The notes under the pieces were generated by a model, which saw only the letters and a list, made by a program, of their open reading frames with translations, made no database searches and had not been told where the DNA came from. A stretch of DNA of 64,000 nt, from the NCBI GenBank assembly GCA_004762155.1, contig SIHP01000008.1, positions 219,917 to 283,916 on the forward strand. Direction: 5' to 3'. Within the stretch, counting starts at the first letter, position 1. Every line of letters starts with the position of its first letter. The DNA is from Flavobacteriaceae bacterium (GTDB lineage Bacteria; Bacteroidota; Bacteroidia; Flavobacteriales; Flavobacteriaceae). Below, one piece after another: positions 8,115 through 15,906 of this stretch. The translations under genes and the position numbers were made by a program.

Positions 8115-8348
8115 TCAATTACTACCATGAACCACCTCTACATTACTTCCTATATCCCAGCCTGAAGTGTTATAGTTCCAAGTCCAAGTAACCGCTGAGT
8201 TTGCTTTATTTTCTAAGAGTTTTATAGCATCCGCTTTTGATTTTTTTGATGCTCTGGTAGTACTTTTTTCATTTACGGTATGAAAAGCATAATGTGTTAT
8301 TACATTATTATCATCTTTCCATACTCCTGAAATTCTATATTTTGCCAT
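8115..8348 (-). CDS. DUF3892 family protein
   Basis: Protein of 77 aa with the family pattern: MAKYRISGVWKDDNNVITHY at the start, KKSKADAIKLL in the middle and a Trp-rich end (TWTWNYNTSGWDIG). The function of DUF3892 is unknown. It starts 44 bases downstream of the last repeat of array 2 on the same strand, so it is probably read from the array leader or from a promoter within the terminal repeat. It precedes the orphan repeat and the CBASS-like operon. Its position inside the island makes a regulatory or defence role possible, but nothing in the sequence shows one. Confidence 0.75.
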   Translation of the reverse strand: MAKYRISGVWKDDNNVITHYAFHTVNEKSTTRASKKSKADAIKLLENKANSAVTWTWNYNTSGWDIGSNVEVVHGSN

Positions 8349-8392
8349 AATTATTTTGTTTTAAGTTATTGAAATGTTTAAATGAAAATGAA

Positions 8393-8690
8393 GTTGTGAA
8401 TACATTTCAAATAGATATAAGTCACAACATGGACATATGATGAACGTGGTAATAGATTGTTGTGAATACCTTTCAAAATGAGATGAATCACAACTTGTAG
8501 GTCATAGAGACTTTTCAAAGGATAGTTGTGAATACATTTCAAATAGATATAAGTCACAACTTAAAGAAAGAAAACTTTACTATGAGTGCTGTTGTGAATA
8601 CATTTCAAATAGATATAAGTCACAACAAAATCTGTTTTTTAGACTAATTACAAAGTTGTGAATACATTTCAAATAGATATAAGTCACAAC
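8393..8690 (-). CRISPR. CRISPR array 2 (type VI-B-like repeat), 5 repeats and 4 spacers
   Basis: Repeats of 36 bases start at 8393, 8459, 8525, 8591 and 8655. Spacers are 30, 30, 30 and 28 bases. Four repeats are identical on the plus strand (GTTGTGAATACATTTCAAAT...AGTCACAAC). The one at 8459 differs at many positions. Ends match array 1 but the middle does not, so this is a second repeat family. Read on the minus strand the variant repeat ends CTCATTTTGAAAGGTATTCACAAC-like, close to known Cas13b repeats. The leader-like side is at 8691, sharing the GTTTAC junction with array 1. All four spacers are different. Confidence 0.95.
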
Positions 8691-8806
8691 GTAAACAGGT
8701 ATATATACTTATAAGCCTTTATATACAAAGGATTATTGTTTTTTTAGAAATTAGAAACCAACATTTTTTGTTTGTTTTAAGCCTATAAAAAGCTGTTTTT
8801 TTAATC
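8691..8806 (-). promoter_or_regulatory. Leader of array 2
   Basis: AT-rich 116-base gap between the response-regulator stop and the first repeat. On the minus strand it reads ...CTTTGTATATAAAGGCTTATAAG... and enters the array through CTGTTTAC. It shares TTATAAG and the GTTTAC-GTTGTGAC junction with the leader of array 1. Promoter activity is inferred, not shown. Confidence 0.45.
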
Positions 8807-9460
8807 TTAACAGTCTTTTTTTGTTAAACCTTTATCATAAGCATAACTTACCAAACCCAACGAACTTTTTACGCCCGTTTTTTCAATTAAATTTCTACGA
8901 TAAGTGTCTACCGTACAGGTTGCTATATTTAATTTAAGCGCAATTTCACCAGAAGTATTGTCTTGTGCTAATAATTGTAAAACTTCTAATTCTCTGCGCG
9001 TTAAATGTATGGTTTTAGGTTCAGGTATTTCACTGGTGGTTATATAATTGTCTAATACTTCACCTTTTAAATATCTACGCCCATCTATTATAGTTTCTAA
9101 AGCTTCTATAAATTCTTGTTTATCTAAATTTTTTAAAATATAACCATTTGCTCCAGCATTTATTAATTCTTTTACAAAAGCACCTTCGTTATGTGAGGTA
9201 AGCATTAGAGTTTTGGTTGGTAAACCTAATTCTTTAATACTTTTAACTACTTCAATACCTGTTTTTACTGGCATTTTTATATCCAAAACAGCAATGTCTA
9301 TTTTTTCTTTTTTGGCTTTTAATAATTCCAAAGCTTCCTCGCCATTATACGCTTCGTCAATTACTTTTATATGTGTATTTTGTAAAAGAGATTTTAAGCC
9401 TTGGATAAACATTTTATGATCATCTGCAATAATTATATGTATAGTTTTTTTAGTTTTCAT
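8807..9460 (-). CDS. NarL/LuxR-type response regulator
   Basis: About 217 aa from the ATG at 9460; a longer frame exists but begins inside the kinase gene and adds a non-homologous leader. The N-terminus is a receiver domain (IIIADDHKMF, phospho-acceptor Asp in IAVLDIKMP, Lys in the IDKQ region). The C-terminus is a LuxR helix-turn-helix (LTRRELEVLQLL...VDTYRRNLIEKTGVKSS). It overlaps the stop of the upstream histidine kinase by 11 bases, so the two form one two-component pair. Targets are unknown; the nearby accessory operons are natural candidates. Confidence 0.93.
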   Translation of the reverse strand: MKTKKTIHIIIADDHKMFIQGLKSLLQNTHIKVIDEAYNGEEALELLKAKKEKIDIAVLDIKMPVKTGIEVVKSIKELGLPTKTLMLTSHNEGAFVKELINAGANGYILKNLDKQEFIEALETIIDGRRYLKGEVLDNYITTSEIPEPKTIHLTRRELEVLQLLAQDNTSGEIALKLNIATCTVDTYRRNLIEKTGVKSSLGLVSYAYDKGLTKKDC

Positions 9461-11573
9461 AGATGTTTGCTTTTTCAATAGGAATATCAATAGTAATAGT
9501 AGTTCCATTACCTTTTCCAGAGTCAATTTGATAGTTGCCTTTTAGTTTATTAACAATTCTTGAATGGATGTTTTTTAATCCAATACCTTTATGTGTTTCA
9601 ATGGGGTTAAAACCAATACCATTATCTTCAACAATAATATTAATGGTATCTGTTAATTTTAATAATTGAATATCTACTTGGGTAGCATTGGCGTGTTTTA
9701 TAATATTAGTTAATAATTCTTGTAATATTCTATAAATTTGAATTTCTATATTGTTATCAAGTCTAATATCTAATTTATGAAAACTTAGGTTAATAAATAT
9801 TTGTTTTTCATGTTGTTTACTATAAACACTTTCTATGTTTTGTTTCAATTCTTTTAAGGCAGGTATCAATCCAAAATTAGCTAATGTACCCGATAACATT
9901 TTGTGTGAAATTTCTCTAATATCTGTACAAGCTTCATCTAGTAAAGAGTTCGCCTTTATATAATTTTCATCAGCGTTATTAGTTAAATTATTACCTACAG
10001 ATTGGTATAAAATTTTAATAAGTGCAAGTTTGCTACTAAAATTATCATGTAAATCTTCAGCAATCCGTTTACGTTCTTTTTCTTCACCAGTAACCATTGC
10101 GTCAAAAGCCTGCATTTCCTGAGAACTAATTAAGGTTTGTATTTGTTGTTCTTGTTTTGTTTTTTCGTGTGCAATTATTAGTTTTTGTTGCTTTTCTTTT
10201 CGTGCTTTATTCACGAAAAAAAATAAAACACTTAAGAGAAGTATTATTAATATAAGGCTTATGATTAAAATATTTTTCTTAGCAGTTTTTGATTCTGCAA
10301 TTTTTTGTTTGTTTAAAGCAGTTGCTGCTTTTTTCTTTTCATTTACATAAGCAACTTCATAACGATCTGCTGCTTTTATTTTAGAGAAATCTTTTTGTGT
10401 AACTAAAAAACTAGAGTCTTTGTATTGATAAGCTAAAGAGTAATTTTTTAAATCTTTATAAACATTGGCTATTGAAGCATACGTTAGTGAAAGCATAGAT
10501 GAGTCTTTCAATTTATGCTGAATAGTTAAACTTTTTTTTAAGGATATTAATGCATTTTTGTAATCTTTATTGTCTGAATATAAATTACCAATGTTGTTAT
10601 AAGCGACTAATGTGTAGTTGTTTTTTTTATTTTTTTTGAATTCTATTATTGCTTTCTGATAAAAATAAAATGCGGAATCTTTTTTTTGTAATTTCCTATA
10701 TAAAGTAGCGATGTTGTTATAAAGAATACCTTTGTGTCCAACATTATTTTTTAAGATTAAATTTTCTGCATCGTTAAATGTTTTTTTTGCTAATTCATTT
10801 TCATTTAAATAGTCATAAATAGTTGCAATATCTATTTTTAGATTGGCAACTTTCTTTTTGTTTTTCTTTAATTTGTATATAACAATAGCTTTTTTAAAGC
10901 TTGTTAAAGCTTCAGCATAATTTTTTAATTCTTTTTGTGTTTTCCCTAATCTTTTATAAGCGTATGCAATAGAAAGAGAATCACCATTTTTAATACTAAA
11001 ATCTAGTGCTTTTAAGAAGTATTTTAAAGATTCTTTTTGAGAGTTATATGAGAGGTATAAATCGCCTAAGTTAAGAGCTACTTTTGCAGCTTGTTTGTGT
11101 TTGTTTATTTTTTCAAAAAAAATTAAACTCAATAAATAATGCTCTAAAGAACCAGTGCGGTTTTTTTGTGTTTTAAAAACACGCCCTAATTGATTGTGAT
11201 CTCTAGCAATACCATATATATAATTTTGTTTAGTGTCTATTACTAAAGCGTTATTATAATGTTTTTTTGCTTGTTCTAAATAACCTTGATACTTTGCAAT
11301 TCCTCCTAAACGGTTATATGCATCTGAAATTCCTGAATAATAGTTTAGTTTTTTACTTAATTGTAAAGCTTCTAGAGCATAATGAATTCCAACAGAATCC
11401 TTAGTTTTACGTAAGGTCCAAGATAGCTCGTCTAATGTTTTTATTTTTTCTATACCTTTTTGTTTAGATAATACTTGTTGTAAGCTATCTACATATGTTT
11501 GTTTTTGAGCATATGAAAAAAATGTTCCGAAAAGAGCTAAGAAACTAACATAACAGATGGTGTTTTTAATCAT
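9450..11573 (-). CDS. TPR-containing sensor histidine kinase (HisKA_3 type)
   Basis: Protein of 707 aa. A signal peptide (ending near SYAQK) is followed by about ten TPR repeats in the periplasm (residues about 40-400), a membrane span (about 434-456, NILIISLILIILLLSVLFF), a short coiled coil, a HisKA_3 domain with the phospho-His in RIAEDLHDNFSSKL, and an HATPase domain (N box ELLTNIIKHA, G boxes DNGIGF and GIGLKNI). This architecture is common in Bacteroidetes, where the TPR part binds an unknown signal or partner. It pairs with the overlapping NarL regulator. Confidence 0.92.
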   Translation of the reverse strand: MIKNTICYVSFLALFGTFFSYAQKQTYVDSLQQVLSKQKGIEKIKTLDELSWTLRKTKDSVGIHYALEALQLSKKLNYYSGISDAYNRLGGIAKYQGYLEQAKKHYNNALVIDTKQNYIYGIARDHNQLGRVFKTQKNRTGSLEHYLLSLIFFEKINKHKQAAKVALNLGDLYLSYNSQKESLKYFLKALDFSIKNGDSLSIAYAYKRLGKTQKELKNYAEALTSFKKAIVIYKLKKNKKKVANLKIDIATIYDYLNENELAKKTFNDAENLILKNNVGHKGILYNNIATLYRKLQKKDSAFYFYQKAIIEFKKNKKNNYTLVAYNNIGNLYSDNKDYKNALISLKKSLTIQHKLKDSSMLSLTYASIANVYKDLKNYSLAYQYKDSSFLVTQKDFSKIKAADRYEVAYVNEKKKAATALNKQKIAESKTAKKNILIISLILIILLLSVLFFFVNKARKEKQQKLIIAHEKTKQEQQIQTLISSQEMQAFDAMVTGEEKERKRIAEDLHDNFSSKLALIKILYQSVGNNLTNNADENYIKANSLLDEACTDIREISHKMLSGTLANFGLIPALKELKQNIESVYSKQHEKQIFINLSFHKLDIRLDNNIEIQIYRILQELLTNIIKHANATQVDIQLLKLTDTINIIVEDNGIGFNPIETHKGIGLKNIHSRIVNKLKGNYQIDSGKGNGTTITIDIPIEKANIYEN

Positions 11574-11669
11574 AATTTTTTTAGCTTAGGAATTGAGAAA
11601 AATAAAAGACTTTATTTTCTTTAACTTAAAGATACATAAAGCCTTTCATCAAATAATTTTAATTATCAA

Positions 11670-11834
11670 TTATTTATAAGGTCTAATGTCTCCATCTTCA
11701 TTATCCTCTCCTGTACCTATAGTGCCATCACCATTACCTGGTTTTGGACTTTCTTTATCAAAAGGTTTTGGATTTTGAGGAGCTTTTGTAGATTCATCAT
11801 TTGAACAGTTTAATGTAATTGATTTTGTTTTCAT
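11670..11834 (-). CDS. Small acidic hypothetical peptide, 54 aa
   Basis: Starts at the ATG at 11834, which follows an A-rich stretch typical of Bacteroidetes starts; the frame extends 18 codons upstream without better support. The peptide begins MKTKSITLNCSNDESTK and ends in a Pro/Gly/Asp/Glu-rich tail (KPGNGDGTIGTGEDNEDGD). It has no signal peptide or membrane span. It lies 96 bases upstream of the histidine kinase on the same strand. A leader-plus-core peptide (secreted or modified) is possible, but no maturation enzyme is adjacent. Confidence 0.45.
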   Translation of the reverse strand: MKTKSITLNCSNDESTKAPQNPKPFDKESPKPGNGDGTIGTGEDNEDGDIRPYK

Positions 11835-11907
11835 AATATTTGTTTTAATGTTAGTTACAAATTTCAGAATATTATAAAAGGTTGTCAATCGTAAATGTTA
11901 AGTGTAT

Positions 11908-11933
11908 TAAACTCCACAATATTGTGGAGTTTA
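11908..11933. repeat. 26-bp perfect palindrome (copy 2)
   Basis: Same 20-base core as the palindrome at 7809-7834 (ACTCCACAATATTGTGGAGT), here flanked by TAA and TTA. It lies between the GH18-like gene and the 54-aa peptide gene on the minus strand. It could end the first transcript or control the peptide-kinase-regulator unit. Confidence 0.7.
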
Positions 11934-11962
11934 GTGTTGATTTATGTGTTTTTAAAATAGGA

Positions 11963-12613
11963 TCAGCTCTGTTTCCATTGGATATAACCATTTAAAGTTA
12001 CCCCATTTTCTTGAAAATATTTTTGAGCACTTTCATAAAGAGAAGCTTGTACAATGCTAGGAACAATAGAAGCTTTTGCATTTTTATAATCTGCCCAAGT
12101 AACATTATGCGAAATAGCATAATCATTTGCTGTTTCTTGTCCTGTAGTATATAATTGAGGAGAAAGAATATCAATATTTTCATCAACAAAAAATGAATTC
12201 ATTAGTTGCTGAGCATCAGAAATTCCATAAGGAGCGGAGTGACTTACAGTAATCAATACTTTAAACCCTTTGTTTTTGGCAGCTAAAAAAGAAGCAGCAA
12301 ATAAATCTTCAAGTCCCGATTCTCCTTCTTCTACATCATATGCAATTCCATCATAATCGCTAAATTTATTATTATTTATTGCAGAAGTTATACTATCTAA
12401 TGATTCCTTTGTAAATGATCCATTAGAATTACCACCTCCAAAAGAAATATATTTATCGCCAATTAATGTGTTTTTGACCTTTTCACTCTGACTTAAAGCT
12501 TCTGCTGGGTTAGTCCAACCGCTAAAAGCAATACTTAATGTTGATGTTTTTGGAGGAACAGTATTTGGCTCCCAAGTCCAATCCCAATATCCTTTGTTCT
12601 CTGATGAATTCAT
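11963..12613 (-). CDS. GH18-like TIM-barrel protein, possibly non-canonical chitinase or lectin
   Basis: Protein of 216 aa without signal peptide. It shows GH18-type strands: STLSIAFSGW, KYISFGGGNSNGS and DYDGIAYDVEEG. The last corresponds to the GH18 motif DGxDxDxE; here the second Asp is Ala, while the final Asp and the catalytic Glu remain. It is shorter than full GH18 domains (about 300 aa), so it may be a reduced barrel. Without export signal it would need a non-classical route or cell lysis to reach glycans. It is the first gene of the minus-strand stretch leading to the peptide and kinase genes, and lies 255 bases from the divergent operon at 12869. Confidence 0.55.
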   Translation of the reverse strand: MNSSENKGYWDWTWEPNTVPPKTSTLSIAFSGWTNPAEALSQSEKVKNTLIGDKYISFGGGNSNGSFTKESLDSITSAINNNKFSDYDGIAYDVEEGESGLEDLFAASFLAAKNKGFKVLITVSHSAPYGISDAQQLMNSFFVDENIDILSPQLYTTGQETANDYAISHNVTWADYKNAKASIVPSIVQASLYESAQKYFQENGVTLNGYIQWKQS

Positions 12614-12820
12614 AATATTAATTTTTAGTTAGAGAAACTAAGTTACGTTATGTATTAATAAGTTTTGAAATAAGTTTAATAAGTGTATAAATAAGAGGTG
12701 TAAGAGTAAGAAATTATGGGATGAAAAGTGTTTTTTTAAATCAAATTATTACTGTGTCGTATTTCACGTTGTTTTTTACGTTATTCGCGACATTTTTAAT
12801 TTAGTAGTCTTGTAATGAGG

Positions 12821-12828
12821 TAGTTTTG
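12821..12828 (+). promoter_or_regulatory. Candidate -7 box for the operon starting at 12869
   Basis: TAGTTTTG fits the Bacteroidetes -7 consensus TAnnTTTG. The -33 region is only T-rich. The start codon lies 41 bases downstream, a reasonable leader length. No other gene starts are nearby on this strand. Confidence 0.4.
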
Positions 12829-12868
12829 TGTCAGTTGGTTTTGTTAATCAATTCAAAATTATATCAAT

Positions 12869-13813
12869 ATGAGTGATGTTAAAAAACTTCAATTTGGGGA
12901 TCTGAATTATAATTATAATCAGGTAAAAGTTGGCGATAAAGATGCACAATCTGAACTTATTTTAAATGTGTATTACACCACGGAAAAAATGGTTATTTAC
13001 AGAACCAAAGGCAATCTTGTAATTACGTATAGCGCTTATGCGAATCGTTTTTCAATTCTAAATGCAAAAAAGCAAGAAATAAACAATTTACTTCAGTATA
13101 AGATAAACCAAGAACAAAAGAATAATAGTGAAAAGACTTTAGAAGATTTAAGAGTTTTTTATGCGCCTCAATTAGCGCATGCTTACCAAATGTGTTATTT
13201 AGAAGAATATGAAGAAGCTATTTTAATAGCTGAAAACATTAAAAAAAGTATTGAAAACAGCATAATATCTAAGGCTCAATACACCTACTTTAGTTATTAT
13301 TTAAAGTACATTCTTTACGTATTTGGTGTAACTGCACTTTTCTTATTATGGAATAGCTTAAAAATTGCAGAAAAAAATGCCATACCTAATTGGTTTGTTT
13401 GGCATATTTATATTGCTGTTGCAGGAATTATAGGCTCTTTTATCTCTGCAAAAGAAAAAGTAGCTAACAGAACTATAGATTTCAACATTCCAACAAAACG
13501 AACCATTTTAGATGTAAAACTTAGAGTCTTATTAGGAGGTTTGTTTGGAATTCTAACAGTATGGTTAGTGTATTCAAAAGTTTTAATGGGTTTCTTAGAA
13601 GGACAAATAAACACCAATTTATTTGGTAGCGGAAATGTAGCTTTTTCTCAAAAAATAACAGTATTACTTATCGGAATTATAGGCGGATTTAGTGAACGTT
13701 TGGTACCAGATACTTTACAAGCGAAGTTAAATGATATACCAAATAAAAAGGATACAAACGAAGAAGTTAAAAAAATAGCCAAAGCAGTAAATGAGGCTAA
13801 AAAAAAGAACTAA
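12869..13813 (+). CDS. Four-TM membrane protein of unknown function, operon leader
   Basis: Protein of 314 aa. About 140 residues of cytoplasmic, partly helical sequence precede four membrane spans (near 145-163, 172-195, 217-240 and 258-282). A charged Lys-rich tail follows. The last span and its flank (ITVLLIGIIGGFSERLVPDTLQ) resemble the same region of the 246-aa protein at 32407 (TVLALIGGFSSDSLFAILQ), so the two are probably related. No named family was recognised. It is the first of six same-strand genes that include a caspase-like protease and a LytTR sensor. Confidence 0.7.
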   Translation: MSDVKKLQFGDLNYNYNQVKVGDKDAQSELILNVYYTTEKMVIYRTKGNLVITYSAYANRFSILNAKKQEINNLLQYKINQEQKNNSEKTLEDLRVFYAPQLAHAYQMCYLEEYEEAILIAENIKKSIENSIISKAQYTYFSYYLKYILYVFGVTALFLLWNSLKIAEKNAIPNWFVWHIYIAVAGIIGSFISAKEKVANRTIDFNIPTKRTILDVKLRVLLGGLFGILTVWLVYSKVLMGFLEGQINTNLFGSGNVAFSQKITVLLIGIIGGFSERLVPDTLQAKLNDIPNKKDTNEEVKKIAKAVNEAKKKN

Positions 13814-13857
13814 ATATTTAGAAATAAAAATAATTATTAACCAAAACTATTATAATC

Positions 13858-14466
13858 ATGTCAGAAATTAAAGACGAAAAGAAAAAAGAAAACGAAAATT
13901 GGGGAAGAACTTTAATGTTAACTCCCAAAGAAGAAAACATTCAAGAAATTTTACTAAAGTTTATGGAAGACAAAGGAGAAGGAGGTTGCCCTGCATTTTC
14001 ACCAGACTTTATGTTAAGAAATTTAAAAGATAATTTTAATGCAAAAAATTTAATTGTAGGACCTAAAACGTTAGAAAAAGTATTATTAAAATCTTCAGCG
14101 TTACATTTTGATAGTGAAGTTACAGGTACGGTTTCAAAATATCAAAATAAAGCAACGGTTACCTATACTTTTTCTCCTAATAGTTCTGATGATATTATTA
14201 TCGCTAAAATTGGCGGTAAAGAAATTTCAAAAGGAGAACACACCATAGAAAACGTTGGTTTAACCGTTTTTTATAAACTTCAAATTCAGTTAGAATATGC
14301 AGGAATTGTAGATTGGAAATTAGTAATAACAGCTATAGAAGCTGATGGAATTCCTCTTAAACTTTTGAATTTCGACGAAGGAAATATTAAAGTTTCCAAT
14401 AATTCTACTATTAAAGTTAGAGACAAATCAGTTGTAAATAGATTTTTAAATACTCTTGAAATATAA
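13858..14466 (+). CDS. Hypothetical protein in caspase operon
   Basis: Protein of 202 aa, soluble, with a charged N-terminus (KDEKKKENENWGRT). The middle is beta-rich (VTGTVSKYQNKATVTYTF) and it ends in mixed helix. No signal peptide, membrane span or known motif was seen. It starts 44 bases after the 4-TM gene and ends 5 bases before the outer-membrane-like gene, so it belongs to the operon. The function cannot be inferred. Confidence 0.6.
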   Translation: MSEIKDEKKKENENWGRTLMLTPKEENIQEILLKFMEDKGEGGCPAFSPDFMLRNLKDNFNAKNLIVGPKTLEKVLLKSSALHFDSEVTGTVSKYQNKATVTYTFSPNSSDDIIIAKIGGKEISKGEHTIENVGLTVFYKLQIQLEYAGIVDWKLVITAIEADGIPLKLLNFDEGNIKVSNNSTIKVRDKSVVNRFLNTLEI

Positions 14467-14471
14467 TTTGT

Positions 14472-15893
14472 ATGAAAAATAAGATTTTAATAATACAAGT
14501 AATGTTTATGCCATTACTTGTATTTACCCAAAACTTGGGTACAGATATAGAGGGCTATAGTACAATTTACACTAAAGGCTCAAATTTAAGCTTAGATGCT
14601 ATAAATAACACACTCAATTTTGATTTTTACAAGAGCACGAAATTTAAAAAGGACTTGAATACTGATGCGCATAAATCAGAAATTTATGGAGTAAGTGTTA
14701 AAGGGAAATCAAATAACGGATTAGCAAATTTGATAACTTCAGGAGAGATTAACGCGGCTACACAAATTAATTTGGTTTATGGTTCAAGATATTATAAAAA
14801 TAAAAAAGTCAATAACTATCAGGATAAAGTCGATGAAATTCAAAATGAACTTTCAGAACTAGTTCAACCAATAATAGCTTTAAGAGCTAAGATTTCTGAT
14901 GAGTTAGCAAAACAAAAAAAGCAATATATTCATGGATTTGTAGAGGATATGAATGGCTTGTTAGATGCTGATAAAAATGAGTTGAAGAGCATTATAGTTA
15001 ACAAAGAACCTTGGAAAGAAAAAGAAAAAAAGATTAAAATATTGGAAATTGATTCAGAAGAAGAATTACTAGAAAAAATCTCATTGTTTAATGACAAGGT
15101 CAAAGGATACAGAACTGGTGGGCAGCCAGATATATGGAGACAAATAAAGAATAACTTACAAAAACTTCACTATATCAACACCACAACTATCAATACATTA
15201 TTAGATGAAATGATTCTACATAATATAGATAATGACGCATTAGAAGAAGAGTTGAGAAAGCTAAAAGAAGGTGATGCTACAATTAATGCTTTCTTGGTCA
15301 AGGTTGGAGTATCAGAACAAGAATTTCAATACGATTTAGATAATAGCGGAGCAACAGCAGAAGAACGTATAAAGGATGAAGAATTTACAGCACTCTCTTT
15401 TGAAATTATCTTTAACAAACAATTTAAATACTACAATTTCTTTGGAATCTCCTTTAAAGGAGAACGCGCTAATAATTTTGATGCTTTAGAAGCTAAAGAA
15501 ATTACTTTTGGTGAAGCAGGTACAGAAAACGAAGAAACCTACAGTGCTTTTGCAGGAGATTACGATACGTTCAACCGTTTTTCTTTTAATGCAGATTATA
15601 TGCGATTAGTTCCCATTGATTCAGAAGGTACAGATAATATGTATTTAACGATAAATCCGTATGTAAGACACTTTGTTTACAGTGGTGCAACAAATTTGAA
15701 AAACAACACCAATTTAGGTTTAGGAGTGAATATTTTCAACAAAACAAATAATAAACTAATGGGTGGTGCATTTGTACAAGCAAACGATATTTTTAGCGTA
15801 AATACCAAACAAGCTTTAGGTAGAAAAGTAGCCATTGGGCTGGTCGTAAAGTTTGCTTTTGAAGGCTTTAATTTTGAAGAAAAAATAGATTAA
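14472..15893 (+). CDS. Exported, probably outer-membrane protein with coiled-coil insert
   Basis: Protein of 473 aa. An N-terminal signal peptide (KILIIQVMFMPLLVFTQ) is followed by beta strands, a long charged helical region (residues about 115-300), and a beta-rich C-terminal part with alternating patterns (FSFNADYMRLVPI, MYLTINPYVRHFVY, NNTNLGLGVNIF, KVAIGLVVKFAFEGF). The arrangement suggests a barrel or surface protein with a helical arm. No family was recognised. It precedes the caspase-like gene by 13 bases. Confidence 0.6.
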   Translation: MKNKILIIQVMFMPLLVFTQNLGTDIEGYSTIYTKGSNLSLDAINNTLNFDFYKSTKFKKDLNTDAHKSEIYGVSVKGKSNNGLANLITSGEINAATQINLVYGSRYYKNKKVNNYQDKVDEIQNELSELVQPIIALRAKISDELAKQKKQYIHGFVEDMNGLLDADKNELKSIIVNKEPWKEKEKKIKILEIDSEEELLEKISLFNDKVKGYRTGGQPDIWRQIKNNLQKLHYINTTTINTLLDEMILHNIDNDALEEELRKLKEGDATINAFLVKVGVSEQEFQYDLDNSGATAEERIKDEEFTALSFEIIFNKQFKYYNFFGISFKGERANNFDALEAKEITFGEAGTENEETYSAFAGDYDTFNRFSFNADYMRLVPIDSEGTDNMYLTINPYVRHFVYSGATNLKNNTNLGLGVNIFNKTNNKLMGGAFVQANDIFSVNTKQALGRKVAIGLVVKFAFEGFNFEEKID

Positions 15894-15906
15894 AATAAAC
15901 TGTATT

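Noticed and set aside
643..8806. Csx27, Csx28, Cas1 or Cas2 genes
   Set aside because: I looked for small membrane or HEPN accessory proteins and adaptation genes beside cas13b and found none in the island.
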